Of a DNA stretch of 64,000 nt, positions 9,154 through 18,726 are shown one piece after another. Both the position numbers and the translations under genes were made by a program. The stretch's first letter is position 1. Every line of letters starts with the position of its first letter. The DNA lies in assembly GCF_003075035.1 (NCBI RefSeq), contig NZ_QCZE01000001.1, positions 62,001 to 126,000 of the forward strand, given 5' to 3'. The DNA is from Zobellella maritima. Lineage in GTDB: Bacteria; Pseudomonadota; Gammaproteobacteria; Enterobacterales; Aeromonadaceae. The notes under the pieces are model-generated. The model did not search any database, had not been told where the DNA came from, and worked only from the letters and a program-made list of their open reading frames with translations.

Positions 9154-11133
9154 GTGATAGCTAAAAAAATAGAGTATCGTCCTGAAATAGACGGTCTTAG
9201 AACTATCGCCGTAATGTTGGTGATCCTCCATCACTTAGAATTGGGTGCTCTTCCCGGTGGTTATGTTGGTGTTGATGTTTTTTTTGTTATATCCGGCTAT
9301 TTGATAACTTCGATTATTTATTATGAAATTAACTCCAAACGGTTTTCTGTTGTTGAGTTCTATAAGCGTCGAATAACCCGCCTGGGACCAGCATACTTTC
9401 TGGTGATTTCGGCAACAAGTATTGCAACATTTATTTATATGTTGCCTGCAGAGATGCTGAACTACGGTGAAAGCGTCATATACTCAACATTTTTCATGGC
9501 CAACTTCTATATGTGGAATGAGGTGGGCGGATACTTCGGTGCTCAGTCTGAGGTCGTACCGCTACTACATCTTTGGTCACTGGCGGTTGAGGAGCAGTTC
9601 TATATATTTTGGCCAGTAGCCCTGCTGCTTACCCAGCGTTTGTTTGGTGTGCGTGCGGTGTTCATGCTTGTAGCGGTGGGTATACTTTCCGGTATTTTTA
9701 TATCAGAATGGGGAGTGAATAATTATCGTGCTGCTGCATACTATTTACTACCAACGCGGTTTTTTGAGTTGCTTGTTGGTGCATTTGTGGCTCTGTTGCC
9801 ATCAATCAATAAAAAAAGTGTAACTACTGAAATTTTTTCTATCGTAGGGGCTTTGTTTATAGTTTACTCTGCGTTCTTTTTTTCTAAAGGTCAATTTTTT
9901 CCAGGTGTGTCAGCGCTTGTCCCAACTTTAGGTGCGGCATTAATAATATATTTCTTGAATGATTCGGGTATTCTTGGGCGTATCCTTTCCAATTGTGTCA
10001 TGGTATATATAGGAAAGATTTCATATCCTGCATATCTTTGGCATTGGCCTATTATTGCGTTTTTGAATTTAAACCTTGTTACGATTGATCTGTATACAGG
10101 TTTCTGTGTTCTTGTAGTAACGTTTTTTCTGTCTAGTATCACATACCACTATGTTGAAACACCATTTCGGCGCGCTGTAAGTCATAGTTATAAGAGAGTC
10201 TTTGGTGCCGGGTTTGTACTTCCTTCAGTAGCGGCAGCGCTGCTAGTATTTTCTATTTTTGGGAGTGCTGGTTTTCCGGGGCGATTCGATGTGTCGATTA
10301 ACAAGAAAAGTGAGGCACTACAGAGCTACTCTAATAAAATAAGAGGGCGTTGTAACGAAGGATCTATAGATAATCCTCTTTCTGAAGATTTATGTGTGCT
10401 CGGTGAGGCTGGTGGAGAAGTTGACTTTCTTTTGATCGGGGATTCACACGCCAACCATTTTACAGGAATGATTGATGTACTCGCCAAGGGTGCTGGAGTT
10501 AGAGGGTATGATATCACGCAAAGTAATACAATATATCTTCCTGATGTAAAAAGGTATTATGATGTGGATGGTGAAAAAGTAGAGCATAGGAACTTTGAGT
10601 TAAGAAACAAGGTTTGGTCTGAGATAATTGGAAGTGAGCGGTACAGAGCTGTTGTTTTAGGTGGATCCTTTGCAGCTTATTATAATGAAGGTGAGTTTTT
10701 TTTAGATGGTGCTAGTAATTCTACCGACGCTTTCGAATTAGGATTTCGTAAGGCGGTTCAAAGTATTATTAAAGCGGGTTCAAAAGTATTTATCATCAAA
10801 GGAACTCCTGTTCTGAGTGGGGTCGATTATGATTGCAGTATTAAAAATGAGCGTTTTGAACTCAATGAATACTGTGACTTAAGTAAGGATGTTCACGACA
10901 AGCACTTTAATAAGTGGAGTGCGTTCCTATTGAGAATAAAGGATGAGTTTCCAGAAGTGTCTTTTATCGAGCCAGATAAAGTTATATGTGGTGAGCTGAG
11001 CTGTAAAACAGAAATTGATGGTATTCCCCTGTATAGGGATGATAATCACTTGAATCATCTGGGGTCTGAATTTATAGGGAGTGAATATATCAAAAGATAC
11101 GGTAACCCCTTTTCCATTTTAAAAGAGTCTTGA
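9154..11133 (+). CDS. OafA/YrhL-type acyltransferase with C-terminal SGNH domain
   Basis: The 659-residue protein starts with the acyltransferase-3 signature ([39 protein letters not shown]) and about ten membrane helices up to residue 385. A periplasmic SGNH-like domain follows, with the serine motif LIGDSHANH (about 425-433) and a C-terminal DDNHLNHLG carrying Asp and His. Proteins of this build transfer acetyl or other acyl groups onto surface polysaccharides. It starts at GTG with GAGG upstream. Base composition is clearly more AT-rich than tviB and tviC on either side, so it looks inserted between two genes of one pathway. Which sugar it modifies is unknown. Confidence 0.88.
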   Translation: MIAKKIEYRPEIDGLRTIAVMLVILHHLELGALPGGYVGVDVFFVISGYLITSIIYYEINSKRFSVVEFYKRRITRLGPAYFLVISATSIATFIYMLPAEMLNYGESVIYSTFFMANFYMWNEVGGYFGAQSEVVPLLHLWSLAVEEQFYIFWPVALLLTQRLFGVRAVFMLVAVGILSGIFISEWGVNNYRAAAYYLLPTRFFELLVGAFVALLPSINKKSVTTEIFSIVGALFIVYSAFFFSKGQFFPGVSALVPTLGAALIIYFLNDSGILGRILSNCVMVYIGKISYPAYLWHWPIIAFLNLNLVTIDLYTGFCVLVVTFFLSSITYHYVETPFRRAVSHSYKRVFGAGFVLPSVAAALLVFSIFGSAGFPGRFDVSINKKSEALQSYSNKIRGRCNEGSIDNPLSEDLCVLGEAGGEVDFLLIGDSHANHFTGMIDVLAKGAGVRGYDITQSNTIYLPDVKRYYDVDGEKVEHRNFELRNKVWSEIIGSERYRAVVLGGSFAAYYNEGEFFLDGASNSTDAFELGFRKAVQSIIKAGSKVFIIKGTPVLSGVDYDCSIKNERFELNEYCDLSKDVHDKHFNKWSAFLLRIKDEFPEVSFIEPDKVICGELSCKTEIDGIPLYRDDNHLNHLGSEFIGSEYIKRYGNPFSILKES

Positions 11134-11141
11134 TATTGGTT

Positions 11142-12173
11142 ATGAAAATGAATCGTTATACTTCTGAATGTAAAAAGTTAGAAGCGTACCCAAAGACTTG
11201 GCTGATCACCGGTGTAGCCGGCTTTATCGGCTCCAACCTGCTGGAGACTCTGCTCAAGCTGAACCAGGCCGTGGTTGGACTAGATAACTTTGCCACAGGT
11301 CATAAGCACAACCTGGATGAAGTGCAGGGCTCCGTCAGTACCGAGCAGTGGACCCGGTTCTGCTTTATTGAGGGCGATATCCGCAACTTGGAACACTGCC
11401 AGCAGGTGTGCCAGGGAGTAGATTATGTCCTCCACCAAGCTGCCCTAGGCTCAGTCCCGCGTTCCATCGCCGACCCCATCACCACCAACGCCGCCAACAT
11501 CACCGGTTTCCTGAATATGCTGGTGGCTGCGCGTGATGCCGGAGTAAAAAGCTTTACCTATGCTGCCAGCAGCTCCACCTATGGCGACCATCCGGCATTA
11601 CCCAAGGTGGAAGAAAACATCGGTAAACCGCTGTCGCCTTATGCGGTCACCAAATACGTAAACGAGCTTTATGCAGATGTATTTTCCAGAACTTATGGCT
11701 TTAACACCATAGGCCTGCGTTATTTCAACGTGTTTGGTAAACGCCAGGATCCCAATGGGGCCTATGCTGCTGTTATCCCAAAATGGACTGCTGCCATGAT
11801 TAATGGTGAAGATCTTTTCATTAATGGCGATGGTGAAACCAGCCGAGACTTCTGCTTTATTGAAAACACCGTGCAAATGAACATTCTGGCTGCCACCGCC
11901 CCGGATGAGGCGAAGAATGAGGTTTATAATGTGGCGCTGGGCGATCGCACCAGCCTTAATACCCTGTTCGATGCCCTGAAAACAGCCCTGGCCGACAACG
12001 GCGTTGCCTATACCAAACCACCCATCTACCGGGAGTTTCGTACTGGCGATGTGCGCCATTCCCAAGCCGATATCTGCAAGGCTCAGAGAAAACTGGGTTA
12101 TGCCCCCATACATCGGATTTATGATGGGATTGGACAGGCGATGCCTTGGTATGTTCAGATGCTTTGTAAATAA
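11142..12173 (+). CDS. tviC: UDP-N-acetylglucosaminuronate 4-epimerase (TviC type)
   Basis: This extended short-chain dehydrogenase has [12 protein letters not shown] for NAD binding, a SSS catalytic serine region ([12 protein letters not shown]) and the [12 protein letters not shown] YxxxK pair. Together with [18 protein letters not shown] it matches TviC/WbpP-type C4 epimerases, which turn UDP-GlcNAcA into UDP-GalNAcA (or the neutral sugars). Two ATG codons (11142 and 11148) are possible; the second matches the start of the paralogue at 48349 (MTRY against MNRY). It works with TviB from 7822. GC content returns to the level of tviB after the AT-rich acyltransferase. Confidence 0.88.
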   Translation: MKMNRYTSECKKLEAYPKTWLITGVAGFIGSNLLETLLKLNQAVVGLDNFATGHKHNLDEVQGSVSTEQWTRFCFIEGDIRNLEHCQQVCQGVDYVLHQAALGSVPRSIADPITTNAANITGFLNMLVAARDAGVKSFTYAASSSTYGDHPALPKVEENIGKPLSPYAVTKYVNELYADVFSRTYGFNTIGLRYFNVFGKRQDPNGAYAAVIPKWTAAMINGEDLFINGDGETSRDFCFIENTVQMNILAATAPDEAKNEVYNVALGDRTSLNTLFDALKTALADNGVAYTKPPIYREFRTGDVRHSQADICKAQRKLGYAPIHRIYDGIGQAMPWYVQMLCK

Positions 12174-12215
12174 ATATTATGTGCATTTTTCATTCAATGG
12201 TGGTGTGGCCCGAAA

Positions 12216-13517
12216 ATGTCAACCACTTTAAATAAAATACGAAATAGCAGTTTTATCACCGGGGCTGGTGTCTATTTTGTATCCAATATTTTAAATGCAG
12301 CGATACCTTTTGCATTACTTCCTATATTAACTCGATACCTAGATCCCAGTGAGTATGGCCAAGTGGCAATGTTCCAGATCTTGTTAGGAGCACTTAGTGC
12401 CTTTATTGGTATCAGCTTTGTCGGAGCTGCCAGTCGTAAATACTACGATGCTAATCTTAGCGCTAGTGACTTGAGTAAGTTTGTTGGAGTCTGTCTGCAA
12501 TTAATTCTCGCGTCATCACTTATTGCTTTGGTGGTTTTGTTTTTACTTCAAGAAAAGCTGTCAAAGTGGGTGTCGCTGGATCCTAAGTACATTATTTGGG
12601 CAGTATTTGTATCATTTGGTGGGATTTTAATTCAACTACGACTCGGACAATGGCAGGTTAGAAAGGAAGCTGTTAGCTATGGTGTACTTCAGGTGTCACA
12701 AAGTATATTCAATATGCTGCTGTCGTTAATTTTTGTTGTTGCCTTGTTACAGGGTGCTGAGGGACGAATAGATGCACAGATATTGGTAACTATTATCTTC
12801 TCACTATTATCATTAGCTCTTTTTAAGAGAGATAGGTTGTTTGTTTTTTTTTGTTGGAGCCCTAAATATCTCAAAGAAGCGATGAAGTTTGGCCTGCCGT
12901 TAATACCACATTTAGCTGGTACTTTTCTGCTTACATCAGTAGATCGCTTTGTTATTAATCAGGAGCTTGGCCTTGTAGAAGCTGGTATTTATATGGTGGC
13001 AGTACAATTAACTAGTGCCATGGGGATTGTTTTTGATGCTATAAATAAAGCTTATATACCATGGCTCTATGAGCATTTGAAGGGAAATGAAATATTTAAA
13101 AAGTGTCAGATAGTAAGGATGACTTACCTTTGGTATTCAGTAATATTGCTAGGTGTAGCTTTTTCATTTTTGATAGGGAACCATCTGGTTATCTGGATTG
13201 CTGGTGAAAAATACGCGAGAGCGGGAGAAGTGTTTGGTTGGCTAGCGCTTGGACAAGGGTTGCAAGGAATGTATTTGATGATGACTAATTATATATTCTA
13301 CTCTAAAAAAACAGGTGTACTTTCATTCGTGTCAATAGGTTCAGGTGTTTTTAATGTTTTGCTTTTGTTGTTTCTTATCCAGGAGTGGGCGCTATCTGGC
13401 GCAGCAATTGCGTTTGCTATATCCATGGGGGTTAGGTTCTTGTTGACTTGGTGGGTCGCACAAATACGCCACCCAATGCCTTGGTTCAGTTTTCTTAATG
13501 TAAAGGGTTGTACATGA
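12216..13517 (+). CDS. wzx: Wzx-type oligosaccharide flippase, region 1
   Basis: The 433-residue protein is hydrophobic throughout with about 12 membrane helices and the MOP/polysaccharide-synthesis layout: an N-terminal amphipathic start, then NAAIPFALLPILTRYLDPSEYGQVAMFQ, and GLPLIPHLAGTFLLTSVDRFVINQ in the middle. Such proteins flip undecaprenyl-linked repeat units across the inner membrane. It is AT-rich, as usual for flippases. The end overlaps the preferred start of legB by four bases. A different flippase serves region 2 (49584), which is one sign that two polymers are made. Confidence 0.9.
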   Translation: MSTTLNKIRNSSFITGAGVYFVSNILNAAIPFALLPILTRYLDPSEYGQVAMFQILLGALSAFIGISFVGAASRKYYDANLSASDLSKFVGVCLQLILASSLIALVVLFLLQEKLSKWVSLDPKYIIWAVFVSFGGILIQLRLGQWQVRKEAVSYGVLQVSQSIFNMLLSLIFVVALLQGAEGRIDAQILVTIIFSLLSLALFKRDRLFVFFCWSPKYLKEAMKFGLPLIPHLAGTFLLTSVDRFVINQELGLVEAGIYMVAVQLTSAMGIVFDAINKAYIPWLYEHLKGNEIFKKCQIVRMTYLWYSVILLGVAFSFLIGNHLVIWIAGEKYARAGEVFGWLALGQGLQGMYLMMTNYIFYSKKTGVLSFVSIGSGVFNVLLLLFLIQEWALSGAAIAFAISMGVRFLLTWWVAQIRHPMPWFSFLNVKGCT

Positions 13518-14704
13518 ATTCAATTATCTCATTAATTGGCCGGGATAAAGAACTTTTTTCTGCTGATATCAACTCCCATGAAAGCGAGTTGTCTGATGCT
13601 GTTGGCTCGTCTCGCTTCCTAGTTCTCGGCGGTGCAGGTTCCATCGGCCAAGCGGTAACCAAAGAAATATTCAAGCGCAACCCGGCCAAACTGCATGTAG
13701 TAGACATCAGCGAGAACAACCTGGCCGAGCTGGTACGTGACATTCGCAGTAGCTTTGGATATATCAATGGTGACTTTCGCACCTTTGCACTGGATATTGG
13801 CTCGGTCGAGTACGATGCTTTCTTCAAGGCGGACGGCGAATATGACTATATTCTGAACCTGTCTGCGCTCAAGCATGTACGTAGCGAAAAAGATCCCTAC
13901 ACCCTGATGCGCATGATCGATGTCAACGTGTTCAATACCGACAAGACATTGCAGCAGGCCATCGATGCCGGGGTAAAAAAATACTTCTGCGTCTCTACCG
14001 ACAAGGCGGCCAACCCGGTCAACATGATGGGCGCTTCCAAACGTATTATGGAAATGTTCCTGATGCGCCGCAGTCTGGAGATTGATATTTCCACCGCGCG
14101 TTTTGCCAATGTTGCCTTTTCCGACGGCTCCCTGCTGCACAGCTTCAACCAGCGACTGGAAAAACGCCAGCCTATCGTGGCACCGAATGATGTGCGCCGC
14201 TACTTTGTGACGCCGCAAGAGTCGGGCGAGCTGTGCCTGATGTCATGTATCTTTGGTGAAAACCGGGATATTTTCTTTCCCAAGCTCAGCGAAGCATTGC
14301 ACCTGATCACCTTTGCCGATATCGCCATCAAATACCTGCAGCAAAAGGGACTGGAGCCGGTGTTGTGCAACAGTGAGGAAGAAGCCCGCGAACTGGCCAA
14401 AACCCTGCCGGACCAGGGCAAATGGCCCTGCCTGTTTACCGGCAGTGACACCACGGGCGAGAAGGATTTCGAGGAGTTCTTTACCGACCAGGAAACCCTG
14501 GACATGGAGCGCTTTGTCAACCTAGGGATCATCAAAAACGACCCTGCCTTTGATGCCGAACGTTTGGGTACCTTTGAGCGCCGTATCAGCGAGATGAAGG
14601 GCAACCTGGCCTGGAACAAGCAGGAGCTGGTGGAACTGTTTTTTGAGATGATCCCCGATTTCGGCCACAAGGAAACCGGCAAATATCTCGATGGTAAAAT
14701 GTGA
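13514..14704 (+). CDS. legB: NDP-N-acetylglucosamine 4,6-dehydratase, legionaminate pathway (LegB)
   Basis: The 396-residue SDR enzyme carries the Rossmann motif VLGGAGSIGQAVTKEIF and a catalytic region DKAANPVNMMGASKRIMEMFLM in which Met replaces the usual Tyr, as in the FlaA1/PglF/WbpM and LegB dehydratases. A C-terminal part of about 120 residues (LEPVLCNSEEEARELA and on) is longer than in PseB. The neighbours legC, neuC, neuB, neuD, ptmE-like and neuA identify the pathway. The ATG at 13514 has AAAGGG six bases upstream; an in-frame TTG at 13508 is less likely. Its substrate, UDP- or GDP-GlcNAc, cannot be read from the sequence. Confidence 0.85.
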   Translation: MNSIISLIGRDKELFSADINSHESELSDAVGSSRFLVLGGAGSIGQAVTKEIFKRNPAKLHVVDISENNLAELVRDIRSSFGYINGDFRTFALDIGSVEYDAFFKADGEYDYILNLSALKHVRSEKDPYTLMRMIDVNVFNTDKTLQQAIDAGVKKYFCVSTDKAANPVNMMGASKRIMEMFLMRRSLEIDISTARFANVAFSDGSLLHSFNQRLEKRQPIVAPNDVRRYFVTPQESGELCLMSCIFGENRDIFFPKLSEALHLITFADIAIKYLQQKGLEPVLCNSEEEARELAKTLPDQGKWPCLFTGSDTTGEKDFEEFFTDQETLDMERFVNLGIIKNDPAFDAERLGTFERRISEMKGNLAWNKQELVELFFEMIPDFGHKETGKYLDGKM

Positions 14705-14711
14705 GGCCGGA

Positions 14712-15857
14712 ATGCATCAGCAACTAATCGACTTTATTCGGGATACTTACGCCACCAGCGACTTTATCCCGCTGCATGCCCCGACCTTTGCCGGCAATGA
14801 AAAAGCCTATCTGGCCGACACCATCGACAGCACTTTTGTTTCCAGCGTGGGCAAATTTGTCGATGAGTTTGAAGCGAAAGTGCGTGAGTTCACTCATTCG
14901 GGCCGGGCGGTGGCCACCGTCAATGGTACCGCCGCGCTGCATGCCGCCCTTCACCTGGCCGGGGTACGAGCGGGTGATCTGGTGATCACCCAGGCCCTGA
15001 CCTTTGTCGCCACCTGCAATGCCCTGCATCATATGGGCGCCAGGCCAGTGTTTGTTGATATTGAGCCCGGTGCCTTTGGACTCTGTCCGGTGGCCACGGC
15101 AACCTGGCTGCAGGCGCATGCGAAGCTGGATAATGATGGCGTTTGTCGCCACCAAAACAGCGGTGCCGTCATCAAGGCAGTCATGCCCATGCATACCTTT
15201 GGTCACCCGGCCAGGCTGGATGAGCTGATGGCGGTCTGTCAGCAGTGGAACCTGTGCCTGATCGAGGATGCCGCCGAAAGTCTGGGCTCTTTCTACAAGG
15301 GCCGGCACACCGGTACACTGGGCCGGTTTGGAGCGCTCAGTTTTAACGGTAACAAGGTGATCACCACCGGTGGTGGTGGCATGTTGTTGTGCCGAGAGGC
15401 GGAAGACGGTACTCGCGCCAAGCATGTTACCACCACGGCCAAAGTACCACATCCTTATGAATTTCATCACGACGAGCCCGGCTTCAACTACCGCATGCCC
15501 AACCTGAATGCGGCACTGGGCTGTGCCCAGATGGAGCGGCTTGAACACATTCTGGCGAGCAAGCGGCAGCTGGCTGCGCGCTATGCCGACTTTTTTCAGG
15601 GCACGGACTACCGTTTTGTCAAAGAGCCGGCCTACGCCCGCTCCAACTATTGGCTGAATGCGGTGCTGTGCCCAAATGTGGCGAGCCGCAACGCCTTGCT
15701 GGAAATCACCAATGCACAAGGGGTGATGACCCGTCCGGTATGGCAGCTGATGCACCGGCTGCCGATGTTTGCCGATGCACTGCGTGGAGACTTGACTCAC
15801 TCCGAATGGGCCGAGGCTCACTTGGTGAACCTGCCCAGCTCACCAACGGGAGTCTGA
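14712..15857 (+). CDS. legC: LegC-family PLP aminotransferase
   Basis: The 381-residue DegT/DnrJ/EryC1-type enzyme begins like LegC proteins (FIPLHAPTFAGNEKAYL, DSTFVSSVGKFVDEFE). It has the cofactor-binding stretch LIEDAAESLGS and the Schiff-base lysine in SFNGNKVITTGGGGM (about residue 214). In the family it aminates the 4-keto intermediate formed by LegB. I prefer the ATG at 14712, with GAGG upstream, over an ATG at 14691 inside the legB end, because the conserved N-terminus starts there. The next gene begins two bases after its stop. Confidence 0.9.
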   Translation: MHQQLIDFIRDTYATSDFIPLHAPTFAGNEKAYLADTIDSTFVSSVGKFVDEFEAKVREFTHSGRAVATVNGTAALHAALHLAGVRAGDLVITQALTFVATCNALHHMGARPVFVDIEPGAFGLCPVATATWLQAHAKLDNDGVCRHQNSGAVIKAVMPMHTFGHPARLDELMAVCQQWNLCLIEDAAESLGSFYKGRHTGTLGRFGALSFNGNKVITTGGGGMLLCREAEDGTRAKHVTTTAKVPHPYEFHHDEPGFNYRMPNLNAALGCAQMERLEHILASKRQLAARYADFFQGTDYRFVKEPAYARSNYWLNAVLCPNVASRNALLEITNAQGVMTRPVWQLMHRLPMFADALRGDLTHSEWAEAHLVNLPSSPTGV

Positions 15858-15858
15858 C

Positions 15859-17013
15859 ATGCGAAACATTGCGGTATTTACCGGTACCCGGGCCGAATAT
15901 GGCTTGCTGTATTGGTTGCTGAAGGATATTCAGCAGGACTCAGAGCTGACATTACAGTTGCTGGTGGCCGGCATGCATTTCTCGCCAGAGTTCGGCATGA
16001 CCTATCAACAAATAGAAGCAGACGGCTTTCGTATCGACGAAAAAGTCGAAATGCTGCTGTCTTCCGATTCGGCGGTCGGCACGGCAAAAAGCATTGGTCT
16101 GGGCGTGATTGGCTTTGCAGATGCGCTGAGCCGCATGGCACCCGATGCGTTGGTGATCCTCGGCGACCGGTTTGAGGCACTGGCGGCGGCCCAGGCGGCG
16201 ATGATCCTGCGTATTCCCGTTGCCCATATTCATGGGGGTGAAATCACCGAAGGTGCCTATGATGATGCCATCCGTCATGCCATTACCAAGCTGAGCCTGC
16301 TGCATTTCACTTCTACCGCCGAGCATCGGCAGCGGGTGATCCAGCTGGGAGAGCACCCCGATCGAGTGTACAACGTCGGTGCCATCGGGCTTGATCACTT
16401 GCAGCGCAGCAGCAGGATGTCCGTGGCCGAGCTGTCAACGTCATTAGACTTTGCGCTTGAGCGTCCTTATTTACTGGTGACCTATCATCCGGTGACGCTG
16501 GCATCTGAGCCTGCCAAGGCTTCATTTGAGCAGTTGCTACAGGCCCTGGATTATTTTCCTGAGCATCAGGTGATTCTGACCTATCCCAATGCCGATGACG
16601 GTGGCCGTGACATTATTCCGCTGCTGGAAGCCTATGCCAGTCGGCAAGCCGGCCGGGTAATGGCGATCCCCTCTCTGGGGCAGCAGCGTTATCTGAGTGC
16701 GGTCAAGCATGCCGCCGCCGTGGTGGGGAATTCATCCAGTGGCCTGATTGAAGTGCCTTCATTTGGCGTGCCAACGGTCAACATTGGCGCCCGCCAGCGC
16801 GGTCGGCTGGCAGCAAACAGCGTGCTGCATTGCGACGCCATCACCCCTGCCATTGTTGACGCGCTGCAGGTGGCGCTGGCAGCCGATTTTGGTCAGGTAC
16901 GGAACCCGTACGGTCAGGGCAATACCAGTCAGTCTATTGTCAATACACTCAAGACGGCGGAGTTGTCCGTGATTAAAACTTTCTACGATATCCACAAGGA
17001 AAGCCAAGCATGA
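15859..17013 (+). CDS. neuC: UDP-N-acetylglucosamine 2-epimerase, hydrolysing (NeuC/LegG)
   Basis: The 384-residue enzyme starts with IAVFTGTRAEYGLLYWLLKDI, typical of NeuC-type enzymes. It keeps VILGDRFEALAAAQAAMI, VAHIHGGEITEGAYDDAIRHAITKLS and VGNSSSGLIEVPSFGVPTVNIG. In this pathway it removes the nucleotide and inverts C2 to give the mannosamine-type sugar (6-deoxy-Man-diNAc when fed by LegB, LegC and LegH). Length is normal. The reading frame overlaps neuB by four bases (ATGA), so translation is coupled. Confidence 0.92.
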   Translation: MRNIAVFTGTRAEYGLLYWLLKDIQQDSELTLQLLVAGMHFSPEFGMTYQQIEADGFRIDEKVEMLLSSDSAVGTAKSIGLGVIGFADALSRMAPDALVILGDRFEALAAAQAAMILRIPVAHIHGGEITEGAYDDAIRHAITKLSLLHFTSTAEHRQRVIQLGEHPDRVYNVGAIGLDHLQRSSRMSVAELSTSLDFALERPYLLVTYHPVTLASEPAKASFEQLLQALDYFPEHQVILTYPNADDGGRDIIPLLEAYASRQAGRVMAIPSLGQQRYLSAVKHAAAVVGNSSSGLIEVPSFGVPTVNIGARQRGRLAANSVLHCDAITPAIVDALQVALAADFGQVRNPYGQGNTSQSIVNTLKTAELSVIKTFYDIHKESQA

Positions 17014-18083
17014 TCAAGATTATCGCGGAAGCGGGCGTTAACCATAACGGCAGTGCCGAGCTGGCTTTTAAACTGGTGGACGCGGCCCATGCCGCCGGTG
17101 CCGATATTGTCAAATTTCAGACCTTCAAGGCCGGCAATCTGGTGACCCGGGCCGCGCAACAGGCGGAATATCAGACTCGCAACACCGGCGTGGCCGAATC
17201 GCAATACGCCATGCTCAGCCGGCTGGAGCTGGATTTCGACACCCATAAAGCACTGATCGCTCGTTGTCATGAGTTGGGCATTGAGTTCCTGTCCACGGCG
17301 TTTGACTCCGAAAGCCTGCTCTTTCTGGTTAAAGAGCTGGGTCTGACCACCCTGAAAATTCCGTCTGGTGAGCTGACCAATGCGCCCTTTGTGCTGGAGC
17401 ATGCCCGCAGCGGCTGTGATCTGATTGTCTCAACCGGCATGGCCAGTCTGGCCGAGGTGGAGTCCGCGTTGGGCGTTATCTCCTTTGGTCTGACGGCGGA
17501 TGAAGGCACTGCACCCAGTGAGCTTGCCTTTGCCGAAGCCTATGCCAGTGAGGCTGGCCGAGCGGCACTGAAGCGCAAGGTAACGCTGCTGCACTGCACC
17601 ACCGAATACCCGGCACCCATGAATGAAATCAACCTGCGGGCCATGCACACCATGGCCACCGCCTTTGGGTTGACGCCGGGCTACTCCGATCATAGTGCGG
17701 GGATCACCATTCCGGTGGCAGCAGCTGCACTGGGCGCCCAGCTGATTGAAAAGCACTTCACACTCGACAAAAACATGGAAGGGCCGGATCACAAAGCCTC
17801 TCTTGAGCCCGATGAACTGGCCGCCATGGTGCATGCGGTACGCGATGTGGAGCTGGCCCTTGGCAATGGCATCAAGGGGCCGCAACCTTCTGAAGTCAAG
17901 AACAAGGCAGTGGCACGCAAGAGCCTGGTGGCCGCGGCACCCATCCGCGCCGGTGAGCTGTTTACAGAGCACAACCTGACTGTAAAACGCCCCGGTGATG
18001 GTCTTTCTCCCTATGGCTACTGGACCTGGCTGGGGAAACCGGCGGGGCGCGATTATCAGGAAGGAGATCTGATCCGTGACTAA
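17010..18083 (+). CDS. neuB: N-acetylneuraminate / legionaminate synthase (NeuB/LegI)
   Basis: The 357-residue enzyme condenses a mannosamine-type sugar with phosphoenolpyruvate to give the nine-carbon acid. The start IIAEAGVNHNGSAELAFKLVDAAHAAGADIVKFQTF is diagnostic. TTEYPAPMNEINLRAM and PGYSDHSAGITIPVAAAALGAQLIEKHFTLDKNMEGPDHKASLEPDE line the active site, and the last 60 residues form the SAF antifreeze-like domain (RKSLVAAAPIRAGELFTEHNLTVKRPGDG). Given legB and legC, a legionaminic-type substrate is more likely than ManNAc. It overlaps neuD by eight bases. Confidence 0.93.
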   Translation: MIKIIAEAGVNHNGSAELAFKLVDAAHAAGADIVKFQTFKAGNLVTRAAQQAEYQTRNTGVAESQYAMLSRLELDFDTHKALIARCHELGIEFLSTAFDSESLLFLVKELGLTTLKIPSGELTNAPFVLEHARSGCDLIVSTGMASLAEVESALGVISFGLTADEGTAPSELAFAEAYASEAGRAALKRKVTLLHCTTEYPAPMNEINLRAMHTMATAFGLTPGYSDHSAGITIPVAAAALGAQLIEKHFTLDKNMEGPDHKASLEPDELAAMVHAVRDVELALGNGIKGPQPSEVKNKAVARKSLVAAAPIRAGELFTEHNLTVKRPGDGLSPYGYWTWLGKPAGRDYQEGDLIRD

Positions 18084-18714
18084 GTCGCTGGTGATCCTGG
18101 GGGCGGGGGGGCATGCGGCCGTGCTTGCCGAGATCCTGAAGAAACAGGGGCGCTCGTTGCTGGGGGTAGTGTCCCCTCATCCGCTGGCGCCCCGTGGCCC
18201 TCTGGCTGATGTGCCTCATATCGACGGTGATGAGCGCTTGCTGGCCCAGTTCGGCCCGGAGCAGGTAGAGCTGGTGAACGGTGTGGGGGCCCTGCCAGGC
18301 AAAGACCTGAACTGGACGCTGTTTCAGCAGTTTACCGGCCTGGGTTACCGTTTTGCTTCGGTGATTTCACCGTACGCCATCCTATCCGAGTATGTCACCC
18401 TGGGGCAGGGGGTTCAGATTATGGCCGGTGTCATTGTCCAGGCAGGGGTGCAGATCGGTGACAACACCCTGCTTAACACCGGCTGCATTGTCGAACACGA
18501 CTGTCGCCTGGGTGCCCACAATCATCTGGCCCCAAGGGCAACTCTGAGTGGCGGTGTCACCACGGGCTACAGCGTTCATATCGGCACCGGTGCCAATATT
18601 ATTCAGGGACTGACCATTGGTGAGCGAGCGGTGATTGGTGCCGGGACCACCATAGCCAGAGACGTGCCGGCTCATCAGACCCTGATCCCTGCCCGCAGCC
18701 GTATTCTCAATTAA
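18076..18714 (+). CDS. neuD: NeuD/PglD-type sugar acyltransferase (probable LegH)
   Basis: The 212-residue protein has an N-terminal nucleotide- or sugar-binding Rossmann part (LVILGAGGHAAVLAEIL) and a C-terminal left-handed beta-helix with hexapeptide repeats (VIVQAGVQIGDNTLLNTGCIVEHDCRLGAHNHLAP, GANIIQGLTIGERAVIGAGTTI). The family includes PglD and NeuD O- or N-acetyltransferases. A 4-amino intermediate made by LegC would need N-acylation before NeuC acts, so I infer the LegH step. It starts at GTG with a good GGAAGGAG sequence upstream, inside the end of neuB. Confidence 0.87.
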   Translation: MTKSLVILGAGGHAAVLAEILKKQGRSLLGVVSPHPLAPRGPLADVPHIDGDERLLAQFGPEQVELVNGVGALPGKDLNWTLFQQFTGLGYRFASVISPYAILSEYVTLGQGVQIMAGVIVQAGVQIGDNTLLNTGCIVEHDCRLGAHNHLAPRATLSGGVTTGYSVHIGTGANIIQGLTIGERAVIGAGTTIARDVPAHQTLIPARSRILN

Positions 18715-18726
18715 GGATTTTCATCT

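Noticed and set aside
14724-15821. Long minus-strand open frame opposite legC
   Set aside because: It is a shadow of the well-supported LegC aminotransferase and has no domain content.
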